Positions 43,890-54,887 of a DNA stretch of 64,000 nt are shown here, piece by piece. A program made the translations under genes and the position numbers. This stretch comes from Leucocoprinus leucothites. Its lineage: Eukaryota; Basidiomycota; Agaricomycetes; Agaricales; Agaricaceae. Below the pieces are notes generated by a model, which was given only the letters and a program-made list of their open reading frames with translations, was not told the origin of the DNA and did not search any database. Positions within the stretch are counted from its first letter, which is position 1; each line of letters begins with the position of its first letter. The stretch spans positions 496,001-560,000 of the forward strand of contig JAACJO010000013.1 of NCBI GenBank assembly GCA_013368445.1, read 5' to 3'.

Positions 43890-44852
43890 AGATCGGATGT
43901 CGCGTGACGTCATATCACCGCCGTCACGCGTCGTCTCTCTACTACTGATTAAGTTTCCTCCTTCTTCGACAACTCTCTGTGTACTAACCGACACCCTACT
44001 ACCCTGGCAACGCACCAATCATCAATCATAGCCGACTACTGTATCAAGACGCCCCTGCACAGTCCTCGCCCAGTAGCCGCCGCTTACCACCACTATCCCC
44101 CTCAGCTTTCCCCTTTCCTCTCTCAATTCCAGATGCCCCTTTCCTCTCTCCATTCTACACTTTCCTTTTATTACTCGCTACGCATATTTCGCATTCGGCA
44201 TCTCCGCTTCAACGCAACCGAGTTAGGATCTGTCATCCAACTGACAGAAGTCCGAATATTTAATGTTTGCTTTATATTCCCTTTTCCATTCCTCCTCTCT
44301 TTCTCCTTCTAAAAATCTAATAAAATCGTCACTCGTGCTCCGGCTCAACCGCTATCGTTTCGTCTCATCGCCTAATGTAATAGTGTAGGTCTAAATGGCC
44401 ACATGGACCCTTCTCTCCACCTACTTCTCCACCACTAATATTCCTTAGAATTCGCTTTCCCTTACAAAATCTCGACAAATCGTCTCGTAAACTGCTCCTT
44501 CCTGCTCCCTATAGTCAGCTACAGCATTGTAGATACTCGTAGAACCGTAGCTTTAAATACTACGATGTATTTCCCTTTTCTTTAGTGAAATCTACCCCAT
44601 CTCTCCGACTCAGTTTAGCTCTAAGTTTGAGCTTCTTAAGCATCGTTCTCACTCAAACCGGCTGCCCTCATCATCGTTTCACTCCTCAGCAACGTCTCAC
44701 GTCGTCGCACGAGCGCTGAGTTATTATATCAATTAAAAATCTCATTAAACACATTTATTAATCAAACTATCTATTTGGGTCAGAACCAACGACAGACGGA
44801 CGCTGTCGTGCTCGCAACTTAAACCGCACTCACCTAGTCCACCTTCCCTTCA
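43885..44852 (+). repeat. 3' LTR (968 bp)
   Basis: Copy of 36628-37595; followed by the target duplication CTGC at 44853-44856. Confidence 0.93.
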
Positions 44853-45121
44853 CTGCGTTACACCTTATCCTACCGCCATGGATTGACTACAGTATTCATA
44901 GTTCATATGGAATTTGTACACGTGGGCTTCATTCCCCTACCCGAGCATTCACGGGGATTATGATAGCCAAGATCAGATTTCGTATATTCCTATATTCCGG
45001 CTTACCAGATAGTGAAATGGCGATGGTTTAAATGTCGTGCTGGCGTAGCCAATGCCTCGTTCCCTTCCTCCTCCCTCAACTGATATCTGCATACTAACTT
45101 AGCGGCTTTCATTACGCGAAG

Positions 45122-47406
45122 ATGTCGACCGAGAAGGACTCTCAGAGTGGTATGGCGATTGACATATCCGATCCTAAAGAGATGAACCATGCCTTCAACG
45201 ACATTGACCCCGCGGCAGAAAAGAAGCTACTGCGCAAGCTGGACTTCACACTGCTCCCTTTGTTCTGGCTCATATGTATGTTCGCCGATCTTCTCATTCA
45301 TGGCTAATGTATTGACCCTCCCAGATTGCGCAAACTTTATCGACAGGTGTGCTTTGACAGGTCATGGTTTGATGAATACCAGCGACTGAAGTGTGTGCTC
45401 ATTCATAGGACGGCGATTGGTATGTATAATATCGGAGTCATGCTTATAAGACTCACCGTCTGGTCGAAGGTAATGCGAGAATTGCAGGTATGCTCCCTAC
45501 TGTCTCTCTTCTGACGATGGCTAATTCAACTTGATGAGAAGGTCTTGAAAAGGATCTGGGTATGGAGGGCTTCGATTTCAATATCGCTTTGACCGCGTTC
45601 TACCTGAGTGTGCGCTACAACAGTTAATCTGCCCTAACACCATGATTAAACTACTCAGCAGTACATCGTCGTTGAGGTTCCGTCGAACCTTGTACTCAAA
45701 CGCATTGGTTCTATTTGGATCGCTTATCTGGTCATCGCGTTTGGCGCAGTGTCGCTTGGTTCGGCCTTTATGAGGACCTATGCTGAGCTGATCGTGACAA
45801 GAATATTACTGGGCATCGCAGAAGGTGGTACCTTGGTAAGTCTTGGCAATTGCAGGTTCTGTCGAAGTTGATCAAGTTATATCGTGCTCTATTTTAGGCT
45901 GGACTCGTTTACACCTTGGCCAGAGTAAGTCTCTGCCGCAAAACATAATCATGGCACTGCAGAATCTGATCCATGACTACTAGTTTTATCGTCGCAAGGA
46001 GCTTGTAATACGCATGGGGTATTTCTTAGGACTCTCCGGCAGTTTTGCTGGTGCATGTGAGACCCCTGGAATGGGATCCTTTCGCAGCTTTTCTGAGTAA
46101 ATCTTGTTTTTAGTCGGAGGACTCCTTGCCTCAGGTCTCCTAGCAGTAGATGATTTTGGTACTGTCAAAAGTTGGAGAAAGGTAAGTGGGCCGCTAGAAA
46201 TAAGGGCACAATAGCTCACGCCCATCTAGATCTTTCTCATTGAAGGTACATCTGGCCACCTGAATCTCCGAGCCCAGATTTACTTTTGATAACCAGGCAT
46301 CATTACTATGGCAATCGGCATCGTGCTACTTTTCATCATGCCAGAAGATCCCCGAACTACAAAACTGCTGAGCGAGTCTGAGCGAGTTCTTGCCATCGCC
46401 AGAATGAATGCAGATGCAACAGTGAAAAGAGATGGACGCAAGGAGAAGACCACAATGAAGCTCGTTCTGCGCTCATTTAACATCTGGGTATGACCATCCC
46501 ATCCCTGAATACTCAATTTCCTAACTGTTACTTCAGACAATTGCCTGTAGCGTGGGATACATCTTCACCAGTATCTCCTTCCAGGGACTGAGCCTATTTT
46601 TACCAACGGTCATCAACTCTCGTGAGTATCGTTGTGCCTCGACATGCGTGTTCATGTATTAAAGTAACTCTGATGTCGCAGTTGATCATTTCAGTGCGTT
46701 GAAATCAGCTTTCTAATATGCTTGGATGATCACAGCGGCAAAACAGCGGTAATCGAGGCCCAACTTCGGACGGTACCTTGTTACCTCGTGGGCGCAGTTT
46801 ATGCTATCCTTAACTGCTACATGAGCTGGTACTTGAACAGCCGCGGTATAGCCATCGTTGTCTGCATGATATGGCAGACTGTGGGATATGCCCTCGCCAT
46901 CGGCACGGCAGATCCACATGCACGATACGCTGCTTGCTTCTTCAGCCTAATAGGTGGAACATCTTCTGCTCCTTTGGTACGTTTGGCTTCCCCGATCTCT
47001 TGATAGGCCTTGAATATCGAATTAGTTCCTCACATGGGGTGCGGATAATGCTGCTCCCGACACAATGCGCGCGGTCGTGACTGCAGCAATTCCATCAATT
47101 GGGGCAGCTGGGGCTCTCATAGGGTACGTTGATCCAAGACTCTGAGTACCACCAGTGTTTATTCCGCAATATTACAGTATCTGGTCGTACTTACCGTTCG
47201 ATGCTCCAAATTATCGCATTGGAAACGCTATCAATTTGGCTGCAGCGGTCTTTGTACTCGTATTCGCCCCGATCGGTATGCTTTATTTGCATCTTGAAAA
47301 CAAAAAGCGAGATCGTGGAGGGAGGGATTATCGCTTCGAAGGAAAGACTGAGGAGGGGATCCGGCACCTTGGTTACAGGCATCCCAACTTCCGCTATCAG
47401 CTGTGA
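45122..47406 (+). CDS. MFS transporter, Dal5-type anion:cation symporter, copy 2 (MFS2)
   Basis: Seen: same exon plan as MFS1, ATG 45122 (MSTEKDSQSGMAIDI...) to TGA 47404-47406. Matching blocks: KLLRKLDFTLLPLFWLI, YIVVEVPSNLVLKRIGS, LIVTRILLGIAEGGTLAGL, FYRRKELVIRMGYFLGLSGS, IMPEDPRTTKLLSESERVLA, GLSLFLPTVINSL, GAVYAILNCYMSWYLNSRG, TWGADNAAPDTMRAV and a tail ending GYRHPNFRYQL. Known role as MFS1: plasma-membrane uptake of an organic anion such as allantoate or a vitamin precursor. Odd: in the intron after DHF (donor 46694), the acceptor used in MFS1 (AG at 32698-32699) is GG here (46724-46725). The only nearby AGs give a stop or a wrong phase, so correct splicing may have been lost. Otherwise phases close. 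It may be a young pseudogene. Confidence 0.75.
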
Positions 47407-48460
47407 CTCACATATAGATATTTTGTAACGGAGTACAGGATGAGCCTCAGCTTCGGACAGAGTGAATCCGTATGGTCGTGGTATTCGTAGTAGGTCCACT
47501 GCGCCACTCGTACGTGATGCCTATCTATAGTGTATTAGCGTGACTATGTTATTTAAAAAATCATACAAGTTAGATAATTTTTTGTGTCAATTCTCGAAAC
47601 AAAAAGGGGGAGTCGATCCCCTACACCGAATGGGCAGTTTACTCTGCGAATAACCTGGTTTTGGTGGCGTGATGATGCATCTAAGATGGGAGGCCTCGAA
47701 CCTATGAAGGTTTATGAGGTTGGCCGTTTAAGAAAGTTGCATAGTGTGTCGACGGTTCGCAAGACCATGTTACTCAACAACATATCCTTTAACCCACGAA
47801 TGTTTTCAAAACTACAGTGCTAGGAGCAACTTACGCCAGTGTATGCGGTCTCCTTTAGTCTATGTTATGCTTTTAGTCGACAAATGGTTCTCCGTTTTTA
47901 TCATACCTTTATTTATGGAACTACAGGAGGACTAGTAAGGGCAGTCCTTGCTATCACTCCGGGGCTGTTTATCCTGCCACTATGGGTCGGGGGAAGACAA
48001 CAGTTAGTACTCGCGTGGCCAGTTGGGGTGCAACACTGCCTGGATAACCATTGGTCATTCCCTATACTGAGAACACGTATGATGGTTTGTATCATTCAGC
48101 GATCAGAGGTCGCTGTCGTCTCGCGCAGCCGCCAGCGGGAGGCCGTGAGACCATGTGAAGTTGTTACAGTATATTTGTAATCTACGCACCAAATACTCCC
48201 ACTGACTCCGATGCCAATTCCTCCGAGCCGTTAATTTACCACCTCTTTCAGTGCTGGACTTCTCTCCCCGATAAATACACTAATTAATATATACAGAATC
48301 ATAAATCAGTCATATACCCACACGACTATACTTGTCCCGGCTTCACAAGTACTAAACAGCCTTGCTCCCCAATGCAATCGAATTCTGGCCCCCCGGACGC
48401 CTTAAATTACAACCTCGTGTTGATGGTTCATGATCTAACCAGTTCCGGATTGAAGAGACG
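47407..48460. other. Decayed region with a coding-like fragment
   Basis: At about 47965-48110 the plus strand reads VYPATMGRGKTTVSTRVASW and, past a stop, PLVIPYTENTYDGLYHSA, which looks like a dead exon of an unrecognised family. No other support. Confidence 0.25.
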
Positions 48461-48874
48461 ATGAAACCAACCGACTGGCTGTCTGGTCGCCATTATAATT
48501 ATCTGACAGGACTGCCCTGTCTGACCTTCGTTGCCAGCATGACATTATTCGACTCCCTTGAACCAAAGGTCTCATTCGCTCTGGCACTTACATCACTGTA
48601 TTCAGGGTGCTTCCTGCAAACAACTTCGACTACCTCACCCAAGGAGCATGGTTACTTACACCGCATAGAAGGATCGCGACCTGCCTGTTGTAATCCAAGC
48701 TTCTGGGTCCAACTTATCCTTCTTGGTCGAGTTCTCATACAAAAGCGGTTGAAAGCCTTACCTTGTGTGCATCACGACGAAGTCGGAAGATTCAGGCTCT
48801 GCAGCCACCACCATCCGGGCACGGTGTGCTGGAATATTGACAGACGACCTGATGCAGTCATGACTTCATATTAA
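48461..48874 (+). CDS. Hypothetical ORF, 137 codons
   Basis: Uninterrupted frame from ATG 48461. It has Cys- and His-rich patches but no motif I recognise, no signal peptide and no convincing introns. Possibly spurious. Confidence 0.15.
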   Translation: MKPTDWLSGRHYNYLTGLPCLTFVASMTLFDSLEPKVSFALALTSLYSGCFLQTTSTTSPKEHGYLHRIEGSRPACCNPSFWVQLILLGRVLIQKRLKALPCVHHDEVGRFRLCSHHHPGTVCWNIDRRPDAVMTSY

Positions 48875-49174
48875 CGGAGTGTCGTCGGTACCACTAAGGG
48901 AGCTCGAGGTGCTTTGGCGCTCACAGCGAGAGCTGTCTTCTGCCATGCCCAGTCCTTGCTAAAGCCACATGTCACCAAGCGCCCCGTTGAGCGCTTTCCA
49001 CTTCGATAGTTCTCGATCTCGGTTGTTTCAGCACGAGGAAATGCAATGCAGCAGGTGCACCACGACTGCTCTTCACAGGCGGCGGGATCTAATTGTGCAT
49101 TTAATATCCACACACCCAGCGCTGCAAGCCGATCGATAAAACACCTCGCAACAAGTAATCCGTTTCTTCTTACC

Positions 49175-50565
49175 ATGCTATTTCCCCTCCTTCTCTTAGC
49201 TGCGTTCAGAGCAGCCTCTACTGCCCCAACACTAACCACTGCTGGGATAAGCAACGACCATGGTACTTCCTTCACTATCCTAGGCCGTGAGACCGCCCTT
49301 CCGAGCTGTGTTGACCCTGGACGTTATCGCACCATGCAAGAAATCGTTTGGCACTGCATCGCGACAATCTTTGCGTGCACATGGGTCGCCTTCCATCCGA
49401 ATGTTCCCGATCCTAGGTTTTCGCGATGGAAGAGGATTTGGCGAAACGGGCTATACCTGACTCTTGCCTTGATTGCTCCGGAATTCGTTACAATACGCGC
49501 GTTAAAACAATGTATTGGCGCTGGTCAGCACCGAGACAAATACAATAAAAAATACTGTGCTAGTGAGTGCCACATCGGCAAACACGATCCTTGTTGACAC
49601 ATTCCCTCTGTCCAGTTTCTCCTCTTCCGCGAACCCGCTTACAAAGATTCAAAAATTGGTTAATTGAAGAACGGCCAGGGTGGAGGGGCGATGAAGGAGG
49701 GTATTTAGAGGGAAGAAGAGAAGAGGACAGGCGTGATGGCAAACTCTATGAGCCTGCACGTCCCACGAAATCAATTCATTGGACGCTCACGCATGGGTTC
49801 CTCCTTGAAATGGGAGGCTTGGTCGCATATACACTAGATACCCCAGATTTCAAGGGGTCCCAAGGCACCATCACCGACGTCGATCAACTTTCTGCTCCGT
49901 TCAATGTCCCGCAGAAGTATATCAACGACCGAAGTAAAAGAGATAACCTCACCAAGTTTATTGCCGCCCTTCAAACTAGCTGGTTCATAGTCCAATGCAT
50001 CGCCCGGTGGATAACCTATTTACCAGTAACGCAATTGGAAGTCGTTACGCTCGCATTCGCTTTCCTGAACATCATCACATACGCACTCTGGTGGAAAAAA
50101 CCTCAAAAGATGAATGTCGCTTTCTATGTCCGTGTTGACGAGATTCATGAGGATGCTTTCCAAAGCTCAGAGGGGATTAATCCTTTCTACTCAACGGTGG
50201 ACCAGCTTAGCTTGAGGGCCTCTGTTATGGCGCTCTGTTTCATCGCGATTCCTTTCGGAGTCATACATCTGATACCCATCTGGCTGTCAACATTTCCAAC
50301 GCCCCGGAGAAAGCTTCTCTGGATGATTTCATCCATCTGGATCACCACAGAGCCAGCGATACTTGCCTGCCTCCGGCGGCTTGAGGAATGGGGGGGATTC
50401 CCCGAGGGGAAGAACATTCGTTTGGGCACCACTATCGTGACTCGGGTGATGTTTGGATGCGCTCGCGTTATACTCCTCTTTCTCGCCTTTGCTTCCCTTC
50501 GCAATCTTCCAGCAGAGGTCTTTTACAACGTTGATTGGGATAGTTTCATACCTCGTGTTACCTAG
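49175..50565 (+). CDS. Multi-pass membrane protein of unknown function, Agaricomycete-specific type
   Basis: Seen: two exons, 49175-49562 and 49616-50565, with intron 49563-49615 (GTGAGT...CAG), 445 residues. N-terminal signal MLFPLLLLAAFRAASTA, then a lumenal segment, hydrophobic helices at TMQEIVWHCIATIFACTWVA and LYLTLALIAPEFVTIRAL, a charged loop (GRREEDRRDG), a conserved-looking WTLTHGFLLEMGGLVAYT, further helices VTLAFAFLNIITYALWW, ALCFIAIPFGVIHLIPIW, and a C-terminal RVILLFLAFASLRNLPAEVF. Known: many mushroom genomes hold families of such proteins (WHPN..., TxxHGFFxxMGGF pattern), with no assigned function. Start set at 49175 because it opens directly with a signal peptide; in-frame ATG 49046 would add 43 residues without one. 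No lesions seen. Confidence 0.75.
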
Positions 50566-53000
50566 CCTTCAGGCTTGAATTTTTGGCCTTTGGACTGTTC
50601 ATGTACTATTCAATCACTAGGCATTTTGAATGTGTTTCGATCCTTGTATTGGCGGTGTGTTTTCCGAAGTAGAAAACAGTTTGATGATTAAAATAAGATG
50701 TAAGTGGATGGCGAAAATAAAGATTGAGATAAATTGGGGAAGGAGAACTTTTGAGTATGTAGTTGAAGTGATCGGGCCATGGCGGCTACAGGAATGACGA
50801 CTATGGATACAGAGTGAGCAGGCGCTGTAGATGTGGGAGAGGAGGCGTCATATTTCTTCCGAAATGATAAATAGGCCCTTGAACCGATTACCTCTCTTCA
50901 TCATTATCCCCATCTCCTTCACCATCGCTTCATGCGTTCAAGTAAGCTGCGTTACGTTCCTTACCATAAAATTATTCTAGCCAACGTATTCCAAAGGACC
51001 TCCCGTAACTTAAATGGGCTGGATTGCTGACATGGAGAGGTATTGGCAGCCGATCAGTCAGATCAAGTTTTGTTCCAAGGGCCGACCAGTGCAAGCTGTG
51101 GTATTTGGAGGCACAAGAGCTGACTACAGGTACTGTGGTTCGTGCGGTAACGAAGCTTAGCTGTCCGTACAAATGACTCAATTGAAGGTCAAGAGGGCAG
51201 TGTGAGCCTGAATATCAGATGTGACACGGGCACGGAGAAAGGTAGAGGTATATTATATGCTGGGAACGATAGTTGGATGCGTGGATAGTCAGCGACTGAT
51301 TGAGCAGAACCTTCGTACACGATGTCGAGTCCAAGATTTGTCAGGTACCAGAATTCAGAGTCCGAGGCTTGGAATACTCTCCTTCCTGAGGCTGTAAGGG
51401 GGAATCAAATGTTCAAAATGTAACGCGGACGCGAAGGCGATGTCATGACTAGAAATCCTAGTAAATGGAAACCGTGCAAGTAATATTCGCTAGTCTGAGG
51501 AAAACAGGAGCCACCGAAAAAACTGGTCCCTGCCTGTCCAGGCTGCTGGTCCATGGTTTGGTCCTTCACGTGATCTAGGCCTCAGAAAACGAGGACTTGG
51601 TTAAACTGCACGTAGACCACATCTGCCAGTCGCACAGGATGGACTTTAACACGGCGCACTCGCTAACTCAGGGCTCGCAGGGTCGGCTGGATCCGACCTA
51701 GCTTCCAATAGGCTTGCTAGGAGATTACAGCCCATGAAAATCCTCAAGAAATGATAGAAAACAAGATATTGCAGCGATAGGAGGTCAGATGACGAAGGTC
51801 ACTGAAAAATTGCTGATGACTGACTCCTGGTCAAGAATACATATCCTGGCCGCCAGTGGTGAGCGCTTAAGCGTCTGCTTGTCCCTGGATCTGGCTCCGG
51901 CTTGGCAATTTCTCCGTGCGGGTACCAGAAGGTACTGGAGGTCTTCTTTGCTAACTCTTTGAAACTGGCGCCATCTCAACCCCTGCTTCGACATGCAATG
52001 TACTTGGACTGTGTCTTATCCCTAACCTGTCCTTACTCACTCGTGGATTAATATCCCGACCCTCTTCGCCTCAAACGCATGCAGACGTTCTGTGAGGGTG
52101 TTGGTGGGGGATTTTCTTGGCCACGTATACCGGAGACTCTTTGTTCCCTAGATGGCACATGAGCATCGTAGCACGACGCAACATAACGTTTGATGGGTCT
52201 TATGATTACTGAAGCTCGCCCGGTGTGCTGTGTGGCAGATTCAATCAATGCTCAGTTCATTATTTGTGTAGTGCGAGAAGTGTATTAGAGTGTATCTGCT
52301 ACCGGTGTCAGCGGGCCATCTTCAGCGAAAACTGAATTGCTACCCTGCTCCAAGTCCACTTAGCGTTGGTAGCAGATACACTCTATGCATTTTGAATTCC
52401 ACAGAACTCTTCCATCAACCTCTGAACGTAATTCATTTGATATACATCGCACTACAATACCAACACGAGGGTTATAGATCACCAAACCACAAAAGGAACA
52501 TTAACGCTGAACTCACAATAAAATAAGGGAACGCTTTCGAGTGCTTGAGCCTTGTTACAGCGACTTCAACTTCTCACTCGAATGAAACTTTACGATGTCT
52601 GGCAAATCGACTGACCAGTTTGGAAATACCGCAACGGACTATATTATCGACTTCGAATGGACTCGGACTAATAATTACATTCACGGTATGCATCCGTAAT
52701 ATATCATATGATTCGCTGAAACCTAAGTCCTCGATAGTTATTACCAGTACAATTCTTGCATATGACACTATCTGCCTCGTTCCTCGAGAGGTCTAGTGTT
52801 AATGTTTTCCATTGATTTCTTTTTAGAAATTCATTCCCATCTTTTAGACCAAATATATATATCAGTCCGTATTGTTTACTAGCTTAACGCATGAATATCC
52901 GTTGATATGTGCGGGCCTAGGGGTGCTCCGTCACGGTTGCGGGCTATCTACCTCATCATTCGCCTCTCTGTTTGGTATTATATGATGTGAGCGTGATTAC
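50566..53000. other. Long gene-free stretch
   Basis: 2.4 kb with only short frames. One structured feature: the 18-bp inverted repeat at 52286-52385 (separate entry). Confidence 0.5.
52286..52385. repeat. 18-bp perfect inverted repeat
   Basis: TAGAGTGTATCTGCTACC (52286-52303) is followed, after 64 bases, by its exact reverse complement at 52368-52385. No gene overlaps it. Confidence 0.75.
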
Positions 53001-53029
53001 AGGTGTTTAATTGAACATTAACACTGACA

Positions 53030-54260
53030 TTGGGATACAGAACGGAATTCTACAGTCAGTTAAGCGGATATCCTTCTTCCAGACCTCTTAGTCTTGAACG
53101 ATTTACAGCATGGGGTAGATATTTCTTGCCGAAAATAGTAAGCCCTCTGGACCCTCTCCGTTACCGGTCATCTTATAATATCGTTAATGCCAGTGGTACA
53201 TGTCATTCTCGATACACACGACGAGCTGTCATCTTCAATCTGATCCACTTGTAGGTGCACTGTGGTGTATACGGGCATTAACCAGTTGTGAATATCCGAT
53301 TCCTCCACTCGGCTGTGTTGGAAATGTTAACAAAGTCATTTTAGTGTTATACAAGTCTTGATTCCAATCACAATGAAAGTGTTACTCGTTTTGCGCCTTC
53401 AGGCTGCTTGGAACAACAATATATTTGGTAAGCCGTCCTGAACCCAACCTAGTGGTTGTCCGCTTAACACTGACATCGAGTCCATGAAAAATAGTCTCAA
53501 TCATACTGTACGTTCTCTCGGCAGGTGCGTGTCAGGAACTTTCAAGATGTAGAGTTTTGAATGGAGTCATAATAACATAGCCGAAGCTCTGGTAAGTCAC
53601 TTCATTAATAATTCAAACTTCACGGACATCGTCAGTCAATAACCACACCCATTTCTAGACGGGATTGGCCTCTGTTACATTCTCTGTCTACTACAGCATA
53701 CTTACCACCACAGGATACTGGCCACTTCATGGCTGTTGGTCCGGTTCCGCCGAGTCCACCCAAGTCCAATTCCTATACTCTACATATCTCAAAATAGGGG
53801 GAACATTTGTGTATGTCCACATCCTTCCATCCAGTTTTCCGTGATTTATTAACCTTTGGACAATGGTCATCCACAGTACAGTTCGGACAGTGTCAACTGC
53901 AATAGAGACCCTATTGACCCTAGTGAAGTTTATCATGATGTGTAGGGACTTGCGAGTAACGGGTCCAACTGTGCACGAACGGGTTTCCCATATGAAAGTT
54001 TTTACTCCCCTATTGTATGTGTTCTATCGCGACGGAACACTCCTTTTCATTCCGTAGGTTCATGCAATTATGCATAGGAAACCGTACTGATATCAAGCCT
54101 AGCATTCTCCGTAAGGAATTATACGTATACATTGATTGGGTGGACTTATAACACCTGACCGTCTTCGTCTAGTCATTTCAGCTATTCAAGTTACCTTGAA
54201 TTTTCACATGCTTCCACCATCAACAGCATTGGTTCTAGAGAGCATTGACTGGGGCGCGTA
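53030..54260 (+). pseudogene. Decayed multi-pass membrane protein (DUF6533-like)
   Basis: Seen: scattered plus-strand pieces in the right order: VLLVLRLQAAWNNNIFG near 53375 followed by a GT donor; GLASVTFSVYYSILTTTGYW near 53660; VSTAIETLLTLVKFIMMC and VFTPLLYVFYRDGTLLFIP near 53890-54055. Known: DUF6533 proteins of Agaricomycetes have an LRxYAxWxxNR block in the middle and a (x)LxxxLYRDGxxFF block later, both matched here. Stops and frame changes prevent a whole gene from being built. The call rests on pattern memory, not alignment. Confidence 0.35.
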
Positions 54261-54887
54261 AGTGTGGTCCTTGTCGTTTGAGAGTCACTGAGCCTCACTG
54301 ATATCATACATAACACTTTTCAGCATAGTTGATCTTGTTTACAGTGTAACTGTGAGCCTTGTTCTTGTTTCAAGACGTGGTACTTACGTGACTGAATCCT
54401 GTGATTAGGGTGCTCGCCTGATACTAAACGTTTGTGAAGCAGGGTGCAGTTTCGGGGAGAGCTTGCTCTCCAAACCAATTCACTCAATGCAGTTCCACCA
54501 CTGGACAGATCATGACGACGACGACGAAGAGCTTGATACGCTTGAAGAAGATACTTAGCCCACCCGTAGACAAAGAGAGAATGATGGTTTCTTAAACGGA
54601 TGTTCGTAATACTGTACCGATCCAGTCTCAAGGTTTTGCAGTCAAAACCAGCGAACTGACCACTGATTCGATGATCAGTCTCGAACTTAACTCGCGCCGC
54701 AAGGCTGAACGGTTTTCAAAATGTATCGGTCAGGCTAATATGCAGAGCTGAATATGAATCGCTCGTAAAGCTCTAAAGAATACATTTGACATATTATCAC
54801 TCCAAAAATATGATAAAACTATATAACGAAAACAAAATCCAAAATCCAAGCGAAAAACAGTCACAAAAATGACCTCAACCCCATAAA
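54261..54887. other. Spacer downstream of the SREBP-type gene
   Basis: No supportable gene. AT-rich end near 54770-54860 probably holds the 3' end of the minus-strand transcript. Confidence 0.45.

Larger units (their letters stand above)
36628..44852 (+). mobile_element. Autonomous Ty3/gypsy-type LTR retrotransposon, 8.2 kb
   Basis: Seen: 8,225 bp flanked by a 4-bp duplication; two 968-bp LTRs (TGTAGAGATCGG ... CCCTTCA) with no difference that I found; primer-binding-type sequence after the left LTR; gag-protease frame; pol frame with reverse transcriptase, RNase H and integrase in Ty3/gypsy order; integrase is last, so not Copia. No chromodomain motif or envelope frame seen. Known: such elements copy through RNA in cytoplasmic particles and integrate. 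Inference: identical LTRs mean very recent insertion, and open frames mean it may be active. It inserted between NACHT3 and MFS2. It shares gag blocks, primer site and the bases before the 3' LTR with the gag-only element at 15.8-19.9 kb, so it (or a close relative) could mobilise that element. Confidence 0.93.

Noticed and set aside
36628..44852. Identical LTRs as an assembly duplication artefact
   Set aside because: A 4-bp target duplication outside both LTRs and a complete coding interior fit a real insertion better.
47580..47640. Possible tRNA 3' half (GGGGGAGTCGATCCCC)
   Set aside because: Only the T-arm-like hairpin is present; no acceptor, D or anticodon arm could be placed.
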